A stretch of DNA of 64,000 nucleotides from Pseudomonas siliginis (GCF_019145195.1 NZ_JAHSTW010000003.1:1-64000); one strand, 5' to 3'; numbered from the stretch's first letter, positions 45,045-56,588 are shown. The notes: generated by a model from the letters alone, not told the origin. Program-made: numbers and translations.

Positions 45045-46655
45045 TTATTGCGCAGTGGCTGGTGCCAGAAAAGCGGCTTCCAGCAACTGCTGTGTATACG
45101 GATGTTGGGGGGCGGCAAAGATACTCTGCGCGTCTCCCTGTTCGACCACTTGGCCATGCTTGACCACCATCAGCTGGTGGCTCAGCGCTTTGACGACAGC
45201 CAGGTCATGGCTGATGAACAAATACGTCAGGTTGTACTTGGCTTGCAGTGAACGCAACAGCTCCACCACTTGCCGCTGCACCGTCCGGTCGAGCGCCGAA
45301 GTCGGCTCGTCCAGCAGGATCAGCGCCGGTTTCAGCACCAAGGCCCGGGCAATGGCGATTCGCTGCCGTTGCCCTCCGGAAAATTCGTGGGGGTAGCGGT
45401 GCCGGGTTTCCGGATCCAGACCTACCTCCTTCAATGCCGCAATGATCGCCGCTTCCTGTTCGGCTGCGGTGCCCATCTTGTGTATCCGCAGGCCTTCGCC
45501 AACGATGTCATTGACGCACATGCGCGGGCTCAGGCTGCCGAACGGGTCCTGAAACACCACCTGCATCTCCCGCCGCAGCGGGCGAACCTCGCTCTGCGTC
45601 AGGCAGTCTAGCTGCTTGCCTTCAAAGCGGATCGCGCCTTTGCTGCCGATCAGCCGCAAAATCGCCAGACCGAGGGTGGATTTGCCGGAACCGCTTTCGC
45701 CGACGATCCCCAGGGTCTGGCCCTGAGGCAGGCTGAAATTGATGCCGTCCACTGCCTTGACGTAATCCACCGTGCGTTTGAGCAGGCCTTTCTTGATCGG
45801 GAACCAGACTTTGAGGTCCTCGACTTCGAGCAGCGGCGCGCCGATTTCATTGCTTGCCGGGCCGCCGCTGGGCTCCGCGCCGAGCAATTCCCGAGTGTAC
45901 GGATGCTGCGGCGAACGGAACAGCTCTGCGCACGATGCCTGTTCGACGATGCAACCGCGCTGCATGACACATACGCGATGCGCAATTCTTCGCACCAGGT
46001 TCAAATCGTGACTGATCAGTAGCAGCGACATGCCCAATCGAGCCTGAAGATCCTTGAGCAAATCGAGGATTTTCAGCTGAACGGTCACGTCCAGCGCGGT
46101 GGTTGGTTCGTCGGCAATCAGCAATTCCGGCTCGTTGGCCAGGGCCATGGCGATCATCACCCGCTGCCGCTGGCCGCCGGACAATTCATGGGGCAGGGCC
46201 TTGAGACGCTTGTGCGGCTCGGGAATGCCGACCATCTCCAGCAGTTCCAAAGTGCGCTTGGTCGCGACCTTGCCGCTGAGGCCCTTGTGGATGCCGAGCA
46301 CTTCGTTGATCTGCTTTTCGATCGAGTGCAGCGGATTGAGCGAAGTCATCGGCTCCTGAAAGATCATCGCGATGCGGTTGCCACGAATATGGCGGATGGT
46401 CTTCTCGCTCAAATCCAGCAGGTTCTGCCCGGCGTAATTGATGCTGCCGGCCGGATGCCGCGCCATGGGGTAGGGCAGCAGGCGCAGGATCGAATGCGCC
46501 GTGACCGATTTGCCCGAGCCCGATTCGCCGACCAGCGCCAGGGTTTCGCCGCGCTTGATGTCGAAGCTCACGCCCTCGACCACGCGGTGGACGCGCTCGC
46601 CGAAACCGAATTCGACGGCGAGGTCGCGCACTTCGATCAGATTGTCCTGATTCAT
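45045..46655 (-). CDS. yejF: Peptide ABC transporter ATP-binding protein YejF
   Basis: 536-residue double ATPase that powers the Yej importer. Two nucleotide-binding domains are present. The first has [19 protein letters not shown] (Walker A), LSGGQRQRV and [12 protein letters not shown]; the second has [30 protein letters not shown] and [12 protein letters not shown]. The Yej system takes up oligopeptides and, in E. coli, microcin C. It starts one base after the yejE stop (ATG 46653-46655). The longer frame to 46679 is rejected because it overlaps yejE without a ribosome-binding site. Confidence 0.94.
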   Translation of the reverse strand: MNQDNLIEVRDLAVEFGFGERVHRVVEGVSFDIKRGETLALVGESGSGKSVTAHSILRLLPYPMARHPAGSINYAGQNLLDLSEKTIRHIRGNRIAMIFQEPMTSLNPLHSIEKQINEVLGIHKGLSGKVATKRTLELLEMVGIPEPHKRLKALPHELSGGQRQRVMIAMALANEPELLIADEPTTALDVTVQLKILDLLKDLQARLGMSLLLISHDLNLVRRIAHRVCVMQRGCIVEQASCAELFRSPQHPYTRELLGAEPSGGPASNEIGAPLLEVEDLKVWFPIKKGLLKRTVDYVKAVDGINFSLPQGQTLGIVGESGSGKSTLGLAILRLIGSKGAIRFEGKQLDCLTQSEVRPLRREMQVVFQDPFGSLSPRMCVNDIVGEGLRIHKMGTAAEQEAAIIAALKEVGLDPETRHRYPHEFSGGQRQRIAIARALVLKPALILLDEPTSALDRTVQRQVVELLRSLQAKYNLTYLFISHDLAVVKALSHQLMVVKHGQVVEQGDAQSIFAAPQHPYTQQLLEAAFLAPATAQ

Positions 46656-46656
46656 T

Positions 46657-47676
46657 TCACTTCCTCGGGTCGAAGGCATCGCGAGCGGACTCGCCGATAA
46701 ACACCAGCAGGCTCAACATCAGCGCCAGCACGGCAAACGCACTCATGCCCAGCCATGGCGCCTGCAGATTGGATTTGCCCTGCGCAACCAGTTCGCCCAG
46801 CGACGGACTGCCGGCCGGCAAGCCGAAGCCGAGGAAGTCCAGCGCGGTCAGGGTGCCGATGGCGCCGGTGAGGATGAACGGCATGAAAGTCATGGTCGAG
46901 ACCATGGCGTTGGGCAGGATATGGCGGAACATGATCGCGCCGTTCTGCATGCCCAGCGCGCGGGCGGCGCGCACGTATTCCAGATTGCGCCCGCGCAGGA
47001 ACTCGGCGCGCACTACATCGACCAGGCTCATCCACGAGAACAGCAGCATGATCCCCAGCAGCCACCAGAAATTCGGCTGGACGAAACTGGCGAGGATGAT
47101 CAGCAGATACAGCACCGGCAGCCCCGACCAGATCTCCAGAAAACGCTGCCCGGCGAGATCGACCCAGCCGCCATAAAAGCCCTGTAGCGCCCCGGCAATC
47201 ACGCCGATGATCGAACTCAGCACGGTCAGCGTCAGCGCAAACAACACGGAAATGCGGAAACCGTAGATCACCCGCGCCAACACGTCGCGGCCCTGATCGT
47301 CGGTGCCCAGCAGGTTGTCCGCCGAGGGTGGCGCCGGGGCCGGGACTTTCAGGTCGTAGTTGATGCTCTGGTAGCTGTAGGGGATCGGCGCCCAAAGAAT
47401 CCACGCGTCCTTGGCCTTGAGCAGCTCACGGATGTACGGACTCTTGTAGTTGGCTTCCAGCGGGAATTCGCCGCCGAACGCGGTTTCCGGGTAGCGCTTG
47501 ATCGCCGGGAAATACCAGTTGTTGTCGTAATGCACGACCAGCGGTTTGTCGTTGGCAATCAGCTCGGCGCCCAGACTCAGGCCGAACAGGATCAGAAACA
47601 GCCACAGCGACCACCAGCCACGCTTGTTGGCCTTGAACAGTTCGAAGCGCCGGCGGTTGAGAGGGGACAGGTTCAT
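46657..47676 (-). CDS. yejE: Peptide ABC transporter permease YejE
   Basis: 339-residue inner-membrane permease (about six transmembrane segments; E. coli YejE has 341). NRRRFELFKANKRGWWSLWLFLIL opens it, a periplasmic stretch includes PYIRELLKAKDAWILW, and the EAA loop region is ARALGMQNGAIMFRHILPNAMV. ATG 47674-47676 lies one base after the yejB stop. Confidence 0.94.
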   Translation of the reverse strand: MNLSPLNRRRFELFKANKRGWWSLWLFLILFGLSLGAELIANDKPLVVHYDNNWYFPAIKRYPETAFGGEFPLEANYKSPYIRELLKAKDAWILWAPIPYSYQSINYDLKVPAPAPPSADNLLGTDDQGRDVLARVIYGFRISVLFALTLTVLSSIIGVIAGALQGFYGGWVDLAGQRFLEIWSGLPVLYLLIILASFVQPNFWWLLGIMLLFSWMSLVDVVRAEFLRGRNLEYVRAARALGMQNGAIMFRHILPNAMVSTMTFMPFILTGAIGTLTALDFLGFGLPAGSPSLGELVAQGKSNLQAPWLGMSAFAVLALMLSLLVFIGESARDAFDPRK

Positions 47677-47677
47677 C

Positions 47678-48751
47678 TCAATGCTCCCGGCTGGCGAAGT
47701 CGATACGCGGATCGACAAAGGTGTAGGTCAGGTCGCCGATCAGTTTCACCACCAGTCCGAGCAGGGTGAAGATGAACAGCGTGCCGAACACCACCGGGTA
47801 ATCGCGATTGATCGCCGCCTCGAAACTCATCAGGCCGAGACCATCGAGAGAGAAGATCACTTCCACCAGCAACGAGCCGGTGAAGAAGATACCGATGAAT
47901 GCCGACGGGAAACCAGCAATCACCAGCAGCATGGCGTTGCGGAATACATGCCCGTAGAGCACGCGATGGCGGGTCAGACCTTTGGCCTTGGCGGTGACCA
48001 CATACTGCTTGTTGATTTCGTCGAGGAAGCTGTTCTTGGTCAACAGAGTCATGGTCGCGAAGTTGCCGATCACCAGCGCGGTGACCGGCAATGCCAGGTG
48101 CCAGAAGTAATCGAGGATCTTGCCGCCCAGGCTCAGCTCATCGAAGTTGTTCGAAGTCAGCCCGCGCAGGGGGAACCAGTCCAGATAACTGCCGCCGGCA
48201 AACACCACGATCAGCAGGATCGCAAACAGAAACGCCGGGATTGCATAGCCGACGATGATCGCCGAACTGGTCCAGACGTCGAAGTGACTGCCGTGCCGCG
48301 TGGCCTTGGCGATGCCCAGCGGGATCGACACCAGATACATGATCAGCGTGCTCCACAGCCCCAGCGAGATCGACACCGGCATCTTTTCCTTGATCAGGTC
48401 GATGACCTTGGCGTCGCGGAAGAAACTGTCGCCGAAATCCAGCTGCGCGTAGTTCTTGACCATGATCCACAGGCGTTCCGGGGCCGATTTGTCGAACCCG
48501 TACATGTGCTCGATTTCCTTGATCAGCGCCGGGTCCAGCCCCTGCGCACCACGGTAGGACGAACCGGCCACCGCCACTTCGGCACCGCCGCCGGCAATCC
48601 GGCTGGTAGCGCCTTCGAAACCTTCGAGCTTGGCGATCATCTGCTCGACCGGCCCGCCGGGCGCGGCCTGGATGATCACGAAGTTGATCAGCAGAATGCC
48701 GAACAGGGTCGGGATGATCAGCAGCAGTCGCCGAAAGATATACGCCAGCAT
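47678..48751 (-). CDS. yejB: Peptide ABC transporter permease YejB
   Basis: 357-residue permease with an N-terminal transmembrane helix ([21 protein letters not shown]) followed by a periplasmic loop and five more segments. The EAA-type motif is [20 protein letters not shown]. It sits four bases after the second binding-protein gene and one base before yejE, within a single operon. Confidence 0.94.
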   Translation of the reverse strand: MLAYIFRRLLLIIPTLFGILLINFVIIQAAPGGPVEQMIAKLEGFEGATSRIAGGGAEVAVAGSSYRGAQGLDPALIKEIEHMYGFDKSAPERLWIMVKNYAQLDFGDSFFRDAKVIDLIKEKMPVSISLGLWSTLIMYLVSIPLGIAKATRHGSHFDVWTSSAIIVGYAIPAFLFAILLIVVFAGGSYLDWFPLRGLTSNNFDELSLGGKILDYFWHLALPVTALVIGNFATMTLLTKNSFLDEINKQYVVTAKAKGLTRHRVLYGHVFRNAMLLVIAGFPSAFIGIFFTGSLLVEVIFSLDGLGLMSFEAAINRDYPVVFGTLFIFTLLGLVVKLIGDLTYTFVDPRIDFASREH

Positions 48752-48755
48752 CTGA

Positions 48756-50597
48756 TTACTCCGTGCCCGCAGGGTCGGCTTGCAGTTGGGTTTCGACTTC
48801 TACGGCAGGCTTGGCGTCAGGCTTGACCCACCAGGTGTTGATGCCGATGTCGTACTTGGGCGAGGTTTTCGGGTGGCCGATGTGGTTCCAGTAAGCCACG
48901 CGCCAGCTCTTGATGTGCCAGTTGGGCACCACGTAGTAGCCCCATTGCAGTACGCGATCCAGCGCACGGGCGTGGGCCACCAGACTCTTGCGCGAGTCGG
49001 CGTTGATCAGGCTTTCCACCAGTTGGTCAACGGTCGGGTCTTTGAGGCCCATGCTGTTGCGGCTGCTCGGCTTGTCGGCGGCGGCGCTCATCCAGTATTC
49101 GCGCTGCTCGTTACCCGGCGAATTGGACTGCGGAAAGCTGCCGACCATCATGTCGAAGTCCCGCGAGCGCACGCGGTTGATGTACTGCGAGACGTCGACG
49201 CGGCGGATCACCAGATCGATACCGAGGTCGCTGAGGTTGCGCTTGAACGGCAGCAACACCCGTTCGAATTCGGTCTGGGCGAGGAGGAATTCGATCACCA
49301 CCGGTTTGCCGGTGGCGTCGACCATTTTGTCATCGACGATTTTCCAGCCGGCCTCTTGCAGCAGTTGATACGCCTCGCGCTGCTGGGTGCGGATCATGCC
49401 GCTGGCGTCGGTCTTGGGATTTTCGAAGGCTTCGCTGAACACCTGGGCCGGCAGTTTGCTGCGAAACGGTTCGAGGATCTTCCGTTGCTCGGCGTCGGGC
49501 AGGCCGGTGGCGGCCATTTCCGAGTTCTCGAAGTAGCTACGGGTGCGCACGTAGGCGCCGTTGAATAATTGCTTGTTGGTCCATTCGAAGTCGAACAGCA
49601 GCCCCAGCGCCTGACGCACGCGCACATCCTGAAACACCGGGCGGCGCAGGTTGAAGACGAAGCCCTGCATGCCGGTCGGGTTGCTGTTGGGGATCAGTTC
49701 CTTGATCAAACGGCCCTCGGTGACCGCCGGAACGTTATAGGCGCTGGCCCAGTTCTTCGCGGTCATCTCCAGCCAGTAATCGAACTGCCCGGCCTTTAGC
49801 GCTTCGAGGGCGACGGTGTTGTCGCGGTAGTAGTCGGTGGTCATCGTGTCGAAATTGTAAAAGCCACGGTTGACCGGCAAGTCCTTGCCCCAGTAATCCT
49901 TGACCCGCTCGTAACGTACCGAACGGCCGGCCTTCACTTGGGTGACCTTGTACGGGCCGCTGCCCAATGGGATTTCCAGATTGCCCTTGTTGAAGTCGCG
50001 GCTGGCCCACCAGTGTTTTGGCAGGACCGGCAACTGGCCGAGGATCAGCGGCAGCTCGCGGTTGTTGCTGTGCTTGAACTTGAACAAGACTTTCAACGGG
50101 TCTTCGGCGATGGCTTCGGCAACGTCGTTGTAGTAGCCGCGAAACATCGGCGAGCCTTCCTTGGTCAGCGTCTCGAAGCTGAACACGACATCTTCGGCGC
50201 GCACCGGGTGGCCGTCGTGGAAGCGTGCTTCCGGGCGCAGGTAGAAGCGCACCCAACTGTTGTCGTCGGCTTTTTCGATCTTGCTGGCAATCAGGCCGTA
50301 TTCGGTGAACGGCTCGTCGAGGCTGTGTTTGGTCAGGGTGTCGTAGATCTGGCCGATGTCATCGGCGGGCACGCCTTTGTTGATGAACGGGTTGAGGCTA
50401 TCGAAGCCGCCGAAACCGGCCTGGCGGAACACGCCGCCCTTGGGCGCATCGGGATTGACGTAGTCGAAATGCTTGAAATCGGCCGGGTATTTCGGCGGCT
50501 CGTTATACAGGGTCACGGCGTGTTGCGGGGCGGCCCAGGCCAGCCCGGCGAACAGCAAGCCGCTGGCCTGCACGAGCAGGGTGCGAACAGCGTTCAT
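48756..50597 (-). CDS. yejA: Extracellular peptide-binding protein, YejA type (copy 2)
   Basis: 613-residue periplasmic solute-binding protein (SBP family 5) with a signal peptide ending GLAWA (about residue 22). Family blocks: [69 protein letters not shown] and [17 protein letters not shown]. The ATG overlaps the stop of a second YejA-like gene by ATGA. This copy directly precedes yejB. Having two binding proteins on one transporter suggests different peptide preferences. Confidence 0.92.
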   Translation of the reverse strand: MNAVRTLLVQASGLLFAGLAWAAPQHAVTLYNEPPKYPADFKHFDYVNPDAPKGGVFRQAGFGGFDSLNPFINKGVPADDIGQIYDTLTKHSLDEPFTEYGLIASKIEKADDNSWVRFYLRPEARFHDGHPVRAEDVVFSFETLTKEGSPMFRGYYNDVAEAIAEDPLKVLFKFKHSNNRELPLILGQLPVLPKHWWASRDFNKGNLEIPLGSGPYKVTQVKAGRSVRYERVKDYWGKDLPVNRGFYNFDTMTTDYYRDNTVALEALKAGQFDYWLEMTAKNWASAYNVPAVTEGRLIKELIPNSNPTGMQGFVFNLRRPVFQDVRVRQALGLLFDFEWTNKQLFNGAYVRTRSYFENSEMAATGLPDAEQRKILEPFRSKLPAQVFSEAFENPKTDASGMIRTQQREAYQLLQEAGWKIVDDKMVDATGKPVVIEFLLAQTEFERVLLPFKRNLSDLGIDLVIRRVDVSQYINRVRSRDFDMMVGSFPQSNSPGNEQREYWMSAAADKPSSRNSMGLKDPTVDQLVESLINADSRKSLVAHARALDRVLQWGYYVVPNWHIKSWRVAYWNHIGHPKTSPKYDIGINTWWVKPDAKPAVEVETQLQADPAGTE

Positions 50598-52426
50598 CGA
50601 TCTTTCTCCGAAGACTTCAGCCACCACGCGCTCAGGCCCAGGGTGTAGGGCGGCGTGGTGACAAAGGCCAACCGGTTGCGGTAGGCCAGACGGTGATAAT
50701 TGAGGTACCAGTTGGGAATGCTGTAGTGCTGCCAGAGCAGCACGCGATCCAGCGCCTTGCCGGCGGCGACCTGCTCGTCGCGGGTGCGCGCGGCGAGCAA
50801 TTGTTCGAGCAGGTGATCGACCACCGGGTTGGCGATGCCCGCGTAATTCTTGCTGCCCTTGACGTTCACCTGGCTGGAGTGGAAGTACTGCCACTGCTCA
50901 AGGCCCGGGCTCAGGGTCTGGCCGAGGGTCATCGAAATCATGTCGAAATCGAATTGGTCGAGGCGCTGTTTGTACTGGGCGCGATCGACGGTACGCAGGC
51001 GCGCGTCGATGCCGATGCTGTTGAGGTTTTCGATGTACGGCTGATAGAGACGCTCCAGGCTCGGATTGACCAGCAGCAGCTCGAAACGCAGCGGTTGGCC
51101 GTCTTTGTCTTGCAGGCGCTGGCCGTGGAGCTTCCAACCGGCCTCGGCGAGCAGGGCGAGGGCTTTGCGCATAGTCTCGCGCGGAATGCCACGGCCGTCG
51201 GTTTTCGGCAGGGTAAACGGCTCGGTGAACAGCCGGGCTGGCAATTGCTCCTTGTAAGGCTTGAGCATCAGCCATTCATGCCCGACCGGCAAACCCGAGG
51301 CGCTGAATTCACTGTTGGGATAGTAGCTGGTGGTGCGTTTATAGGCATCGCTGAACAGCGCGCGGTTGGTCCATTCGAAGTCAAACATCAGACCCAACGC
51401 TTCGCGCGTCCTGACATCGGCGAAGGTCGCGCGGCGGCTGTTCATGAACAGGCCCTGAGTCTGGGTCGGGATCTGATGCGGGATCTGCACCTTGATCACT
51501 TCGCCACGACGTACCGCAGGGAAGTTGTAGCCGTTGACCCAGTTCTTCGCCTGATGCTCGATGTAGATGTCGAACTCTCCGGCCTTGAACGCTTCGAAGG
51601 CCACATCGCTGTCGCGGTAGAACTCGACTTCCATGCGATCGAAATTGTACTTGCCGCGATTGACCGGCAGATCCTTGCCCCAATAATCCTTGACCCGCTC
51701 GAAAATCAGCTGCCGACCCGGCGTGACCGACGTGATGCGGTACGGCCCGCTACCCAGCGGCGGTTCGAAGGTGGTGGCTTTGAAGTCGCGGTCTTTCCAG
51801 TAATGCTGCGGCAACACCGGCAACTCGCCCAGGCGCAGGATCAGCAGCGGATTGCCCGAGCGCTTGAACACAAAACGAATGCGCTGCTTGTTGAGAATGT
51901 CGACTCGCAGCACTTCCTGCAGGGCGGTGCGATACAGCGGATGACCGTCCTTGAGCAGCGTTCGATAGGAGAACGCCACGTCGTAGGCGGTGACAGGCGC
52001 GCCGTCGTGAAAGCGCGCCTCGGGGCGCAAATTGAAGACGACCCAGCTGCGATCTTCGCTGTACTCCACCGATTGTGCGATCAAACCGTAGCTCGACGCC
52101 GGCTCGTCGCCGGACGGCGAATACTGTCCGGTACCGACCATCAGCGGCTCGTTGAGCTCGTTGATGCCGTACTGGAGAAAATTGGCGGTGGTAACCGGGC
52201 TGGTGCCCTTGAAGGTGTACGGATTGACCGTATCGAAGGTGCCGAACGCCATCACCCGCAACGTACCGCCTTTGGGCGCTTGCGGGTTGACCCAGTCGAA
52301 GTGGGTAAATCTGGCCGGGTACTTGAGCGTGCCGAACTGCGCATAACCATGACTTTCGGTAATCGTCGCGCTTGCGGGTGAGCTCAAGGCCAGGCTGATC
52401 AGGAGCAGGGAGAGGGCACGCTTCAA
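50594..52426 (-). CDS. Extracellular peptide-binding protein, YejA type (copy 1)
   Basis: 610-residue paralogue of the next gene, with the same order of blocks ([94 protein letters not shown]) and a signal peptide (1-20, ending SPASA). The start codon is TTG at 52424-52426. No ATG or GTG lies upstream in frame within a plausible distance, and the next Met is far inside the mature protein. It is the first gene of the yej operon. Confidence 0.9.
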   Translation of the reverse strand: MKRALSLLLISLALSSPASATITESHGYAQFGTLKYPARFTHFDWVNPQAPKGGTLRVMAFGTFDTVNPYTFKGTSPVTTANFLQYGINELNEPLMVGTGQYSPSGDEPASSYGLIAQSVEYSEDRSWVVFNLRPEARFHDGAPVTAYDVAFSYRTLLKDGHPLYRTALQEVLRVDILNKQRIRFVFKRSGNPLLILRLGELPVLPQHYWKDRDFKATTFEPPLGSGPYRITSVTPGRQLIFERVKDYWGKDLPVNRGKYNFDRMEVEFYRDSDVAFEAFKAGEFDIYIEHQAKNWVNGYNFPAVRRGEVIKVQIPHQIPTQTQGLFMNSRRATFADVRTREALGLMFDFEWTNRALFSDAYKRTTSYYPNSEFSASGLPVGHEWLMLKPYKEQLPARLFTEPFTLPKTDGRGIPRETMRKALALLAEAGWKLHGQRLQDKDGQPLRFELLLVNPSLERLYQPYIENLNSIGIDARLRTVDRAQYKQRLDQFDFDMISMTLGQTLSPGLEQWQYFHSSQVNVKGSKNYAGIANPVVDHLLEQLLAARTRDEQVAAGKALDRVLLWQHYSIPNWYLNYHRLAYRNRLAFVTTPPYTLGLSAWWLKSSEKDR

Positions 52427-52558
52427 GTCAGATCCGATCCAGCGGCTTGGGCTTTGTGGGCCGTACAGTAACAGCTTGTCTGGACAGGAAAAAGATGCGG
52501 GTTAATGGCGGGTTAATCGCTACACGATGTTGCGCCGATTTGTTTCTGTGGTGGGGGG

Positions 52559-52693
52559 ATTTATCTGTGGCGAGGAGAATTTATCTGTGGCGAGGGGATT
52601 TATCCCCGCTGGACTGCGCAGCAGTCCCTTCTTCAAGATGCAGAAAAAACGGCGCCGCTGCGCGCCCCAGCGGGGATAAATCCCCTCGCCACA
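52559..52693. repeat. Inverted repeat with 27-bp perfect arms and internal direct repeats
   Basis: Arms 52586-52612 (beginning TGTGGCGAGGGGATTTATCC) and 52667-52693 are exact reverse complements. Just to the left the phrase ATTTATCTGTGGCGAGG occurs twice in tandem (from about 52560 and 52580). The remaining 52427-52754 gap shows the presumed promoter of the yej operon and the mltD terminator; no gene is seen. Confidence 0.85.
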
Positions 52694-52725
52694 ATGTTTC
52701 GCCTAGCACAAAGCAATCGGCAATA

Positions 52726-52750
52726 AAAAGCCCCTGAATTCAGGGGCTCT
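52726..52750 (-). terminator. Intrinsic terminator of mltD
   Basis: Perfect stem AGCCCCTGAATTCAGGGGCT (52729-52748) followed on the minus strand by five T. It overlaps the end of the mltD leader-proximal 3' region. Confidence 0.85.
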
Positions 52751-52754
52751 TCAA

Positions 52755-54218
52755 TCAGTGCGGCTGATAAACCGTAAGCATCTGCCCCGGCTTCAACGCC
52801 TTGCCCGCACCCGGGTTCCAGCGCTTGAGATGTTGCATCTCGACGTTGAAGCGCTTGGCCACCACATACAGGGTGTCGCCGCGCTTGACCTTGTACCGGG
52901 TCTGCTGCTTGCTCTCGTCCTTGCCTTTGGTCTTGGTATTCGCCGCGACCACGGTGTTGACCCGGCCGGACTTGCGCGCCGGGGCACGCTTGGTGTTGTC
53001 CTGCATGACCAGGGTCTGGCCGACCTTGAGGTTCTTGCCGGTCAGCTTGTTCCAGCGCTGCAGATCCTTGACTTCGACCTTGTTGGCCTTGGCGATGGAG
53101 CCGAGGTTGTCGCCACGCTTGACCCGATAGGCGCGCTTGAGCTGTGCCACTTCCGACGGATCGGCGCCTTCGAACACCGGTTTCAGCGAGCGCGGGCTGA
53201 TCAGTTCGTCCGGGCGCATGGTCTGCAGACTGGCGGTCAGCAGTTGCGCCTTGGACGTCGGCACCAGCAAGTGCTGCGGACCGTCGATGGTGGTGCGCTG
53301 TTTGAACGCCGGATTGAGCTGGAACAGTTCGTCTTCATCGATGTTCGCCACCGCAGCGACCTTGGACAGGTCCATGCGCTGGTTGATTTCGACGACCTGG
53401 AAGTACGGTTCGTTGGCGATCGGGTTGAGATTGACGCCATAGGCTTCCGGCGCCAGCACCACTTGCGACAGGGCCAGCAACTTCGGCACATAGGCCTGGG
53501 TTTCCGCCGGCAGCGGCAGGTTCCAGTAGTCGGTGGGCAGGCCGAGCTTTTCGTTGCGCTCGATCGCCCGGCTGACGGTGCCTTCACCGGCGTTGTAGGC
53601 TGCCAGCGCCAGCAGCCAGTCGCCGTTGAACATGTCGTGCAGGCGGGTCAGGTAATCCATCGCGGCCGTGGTCGAGGCGGTAATGTCGCGACGACCATCA
53701 TAAAAACGCGTCTGGCGCAGGTTGAAGTAACGCCCGGTGGACGGAATGAACTGCCACAGGCCCACCGCATCGGCGCGGGAATAGGCCATCGGGTTGTACG
53801 CGCTCTCGATCACTGGCAGCAGGGCCAGTTCCAACGGCATGTTGCGTTCTTCGAGGCGTTCGACGATGTAATGAATATAGAGGCTGCCGCGTTCGCCGGC
53901 ATTCTCGAGAAAAGAGGGATTACTGGCGAACCACAGGCGCTGTTGCTCGATGCGCGGATTGACGCCAAGGCCTTCCTGCAACTGGAAGCCCTGACGCATG
54001 CGTTCCCAGATGTCCTGGGGCGCCACGGGAGTGGGCTTCTCGGTCAGCCAGATCGGCTTCTGCTTGGCTCGCGCAGCAATGTTCGGCGTATGCGTCGCTT
54101 CAGTCTGCGGAGCGTGGCTGGAGCAACCCGCCAGCGTGGCGGACACAGCCACCGCGATGGCTTGCGCCAGGCGGGTCAAAGCATCTGAATTGACGGACTT
54201 ACGTATGGATGACGACAT
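52755..54218 (-). CDS. mltD: Membrane-bound lytic murein transglycosylase D
   Basis: 487-residue lipoprotein that cleaves peptidoglycan glycan strands. The lipobox LAGC gives acyl-Cys32. The SLT domain (about 90-230) has the catalytic Glu in LALLPVIESAYNP, followed by AVGLWQFIPSTGRYF and ALAAYNAGEG. Two LysM domains at the C-terminus (YRVKRGDNLGSIAKANKV and YKVKRGDTLYVVAKRFNV) bind peptidoglycan. The ATG at 54216-54218 is used; a TTG at 54242 adds no signal-peptide feature. It is transcribed alone, divergent from no gene but tail-to-head with gloB. Confidence 0.95.
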   Translation of the reverse strand: MSSSIRKSVNSDALTRLAQAIAVAVSATLAGCSSHAPQTEATHTPNIAARAKQKPIWLTEKPTPVAPQDIWERMRQGFQLQEGLGVNPRIEQQRLWFASNPSFLENAGERGSLYIHYIVERLEERNMPLELALLPVIESAYNPMAYSRADAVGLWQFIPSTGRYFNLRQTRFYDGRRDITASTTAAMDYLTRLHDMFNGDWLLALAAYNAGEGTVSRAIERNEKLGLPTDYWNLPLPAETQAYVPKLLALSQVVLAPEAYGVNLNPIANEPYFQVVEINQRMDLSKVAAVANIDEDELFQLNPAFKQRTTIDGPQHLLVPTSKAQLLTASLQTMRPDELISPRSLKPVFEGADPSEVAQLKRAYRVKRGDNLGSIAKANKVEVKDLQRWNKLTGKNLKVGQTLVMQDNTKRAPARKSGRVNTVVAANTKTKGKDESKQQTRYKVKRGDTLYVVAKRFNVEMQHLKRWNPGAGKALKPGQMLTVYQPH

Positions 54219-54317
54219 TGGCTGGAAGTAAGTTCCGGGCAAAAATGTCGGGCGATTCTAGAAAGCGCACCCCCTGCGGTCAACCATTGAGAATTTTTGC
54301 CCCGGCCGGCGCGGTCG

Positions 54318-55085
54318 TCAGAAGTTGTCTTTCCATGCCCGCAGAGCCGCAAATACCTCGCTCGGCTCCCGGTTTTGAGCGCCTTCCCGTTCGTCCACTT
54401 TTTGTGTAACCAATGTTTCAGAAGTGCGTAAAAACGGATTGGTAAGCTTTTCCAGGGCCAAAGTCGACGGCAACGTCATCACGCCGTTCTGCCGTTGCTG
54501 GGTGACCTTTTCCAGACGGGCGGCGACTTCCGGATTGCCCGGCTCGACGGCGGCGGCAAATTTCAGATTGCTCAAGGTGTATTCATGGGTGCAGTAAACC
54601 AGCGTATCTTCCGGCAAGGCCGCAAGACGGCTGAGCGAGTGGTACATCTGCTCGGGTGTGCCTTCGAATAGTCGCCCACAACCGGCGGCGAACAGGGTGT
54701 CGCCGCAGAACAGTAGGCCATGGTGGTAATAGGCGATGTGCCCCAGGGTGTGACCGGGCACCGCATAGACGTCGAAGTCCCAGCCGAGCACGCTGACGCT
54801 GTCGTTGTCCTTGAGCGCTACGTCACGCGCCGGAATGCTTTCGCTGGCCGGGCCGTAGACCCTGGCGCCGCTCGCCGCTTTCAGGCGCTCGACGCCGCCG
54901 ACATGGTCATGGTGATGGTGAGTGATCAGAATATCGCTGAGCACCCAGCCCGGATGCGCGTCAAGCCACGCCTGCACCGGGGCGGCGTCGCCCGGATCAA
55001 CCACCGCGCAGCGCTGGGTCTGATGATCCTGTAACAACCAGATGTAGTTGTCGGTGAACGCGGGCAGGGCACTGATCTGTATCAT
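54318..55085 (-). CDS. gloB: Hydroxyacylglutathione hydrolase (glyoxalase II)
   Basis: 255-residue metallo-beta-lactamase-fold enzyme that hydrolyses S-lactoylglutathione to lactate and glutathione. Metal-binding motif [10 protein letters not shown] near residue 55; further ligands are in [25 protein letters not shown] and [17 protein letters not shown] 55083-55085 ([16 protein letters not shown]) fits the family; the longer frame to 55112 does not. It is divergent from the methyltransferase gene, the conserved Pseudomonas gloB-rnhA-dnaQ neighbourhood. Confidence 0.95.
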   Translation of the reverse strand: MIQISALPAFTDNYIWLLQDHQTQRCAVVDPGDAAPVQAWLDAHPGWVLSDILITHHHHDHVGGVERLKAASGARVYGPASESIPARDVALKDNDSVSVLGWDFDVYAVPGHTLGHIAYYHHGLLFCGDTLFAAGCGRLFEGTPEQMYHSLSRLAALPEDTLVYCTHEYTLSNLKFAAAVEPGNPEVAARLEKVTQQRQNGVMTLPSTLALEKLTNPFLRTSETLVTQKVDEREGAQNREPSEVFAALRAWKDNF

Positions 55086-55151
55086 CGTCGGAATTCGCCA
55101 AGCAGAAAACATTGGCGCATCTTAGTAGTTCCTGGCGCGTTGGAGAATGAC

Positions 55152-55910
55152 ATGACCGATAAAGCGTTCGCTCAGGCCGATCCCGACTGGCTGGCATTGA
55201 TCAGCGCCGCCCGCGAATGGCTGTCGGGGCCGCTCGGGCAATTTCTGCTGGATGAAGAGCGGCGCATGCTCGACGACGAGCTCGGGCGCTTCTTCGGCGG
55301 TTATCTGGTGCATTACGGCCCGTCCGCCGAAACCCCGCCGGCCGCGCCGCAAGTGCAGCGCAATGTGCGTCTCGGCGCACCGTTGCCCGGAGTCGAGATC
55401 GTTTGCGAAGAGCAGGCCTGGCCGTTGAGCGAGCACGCCGCCGATGTGGTGGTGATGCAGCATGGCCTGGATTTCTGCCTGTCGCCCCACGGTTTGCTGC
55501 GTGAAGCAGCGAGCAGCGTGCGCCCCGGCGGGCATCTGCTGATCATCGGCATCAACCCCTGGAGCACCTGGGGGCTGCGGCATTTCTTCGCCAATGATGC
55601 CTTGCGCAAGGCGCGCTGCATCTCGCCGTCGCGGGTCGCCGACTGGCTCAATCTGCTGGGCTTCGCGCTGGAGAAACGCCGCTTCGGGTGCTATCGTCCG
55701 CCGCTCGCGTCGCCCAAGTGGCAGAACCGTCTGGCCGGCTGGGAACGCAAGGCCGGTGACTGGCAGCTGTCCGGCGGTGGCTTCTATCTGTTGGTGGCGC
55801 GCAAGATCGTGGTGGGGCTGCGGCCATTGCGCCAGGAACGCCGCGAGCCGATGGGCAAGCTGATTCCGCTGCCGATGGCCAAGGTCAACCGCCGCCGCAT
55901 CGAACCGTAA
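55152..55910 (+). CDS. SAM-dependent methyltransferase-like protein next to gloB (YafS-like)
   Basis: 252 residues. Class I methyltransferase features: ADVVVMQHGLDFCLSPHGLLREAASSVRPGGHLLIIGINPWSTWGLRHFF in the middle, corresponding to motifs II-III and the post-motif loop. The first, glycine-rich SAM motif is not obvious, so activity is uncertain. The ATG at 55152 is preceded by GGAGAA. It has a conserved place between gloB and rnhA. A basic C-terminus (LIPLPMAKVNRRRIEP) is typical of the family. Confidence 0.85.
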   Translation: MTDKAFAQADPDWLALISAAREWLSGPLGQFLLDEERRMLDDELGRFFGGYLVHYGPSAETPPAAPQVQRNVRLGAPLPGVEIVCEEQAWPLSEHAADVVVMQHGLDFCLSPHGLLREAASSVRPGGHLLIIGINPWSTWGLRHFFANDALRKARCISPSRVADWLNLLGFALEKRRFGCYRPPLASPKWQNRLAGWERKAGDWQLSGGGFYLLVARKIVVGLRPLRQERREPMGKLIPLPMAKVNRRRIEP

Positions 55911-56000
55911 ACCCTCTTTTATTTGTGGCCGGGCTTGTCCCGGCCGCGGTCATTGTCGATCCGTGATTGGCAGGACAGGCATTTTTCTGGAAAGACTGGC

Positions 56001-56471
<471 letters not shown>

Positions 56472-56498
56472 TTTCGCTTTCTAATCGTGGTGTGGCCG

Positions 56499-56588
56499 TT
56501 CGCGAGCAGGCTCGCTCCCACAGGGAAATGTATTCCAGGCCTTGAATTGGAATGCATTCCAATATGGGAGCGAGCCTGCTCGCGAAGG
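56499..56588. repeat. REP pair (REPIN)
   Basis: Reverse copy at about 56499-56522 and forward copy at 56564-56588 between rnhA and dnaQ. The loop holds a small inverted pair, GAATGCATTC. Confidence 0.85.
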
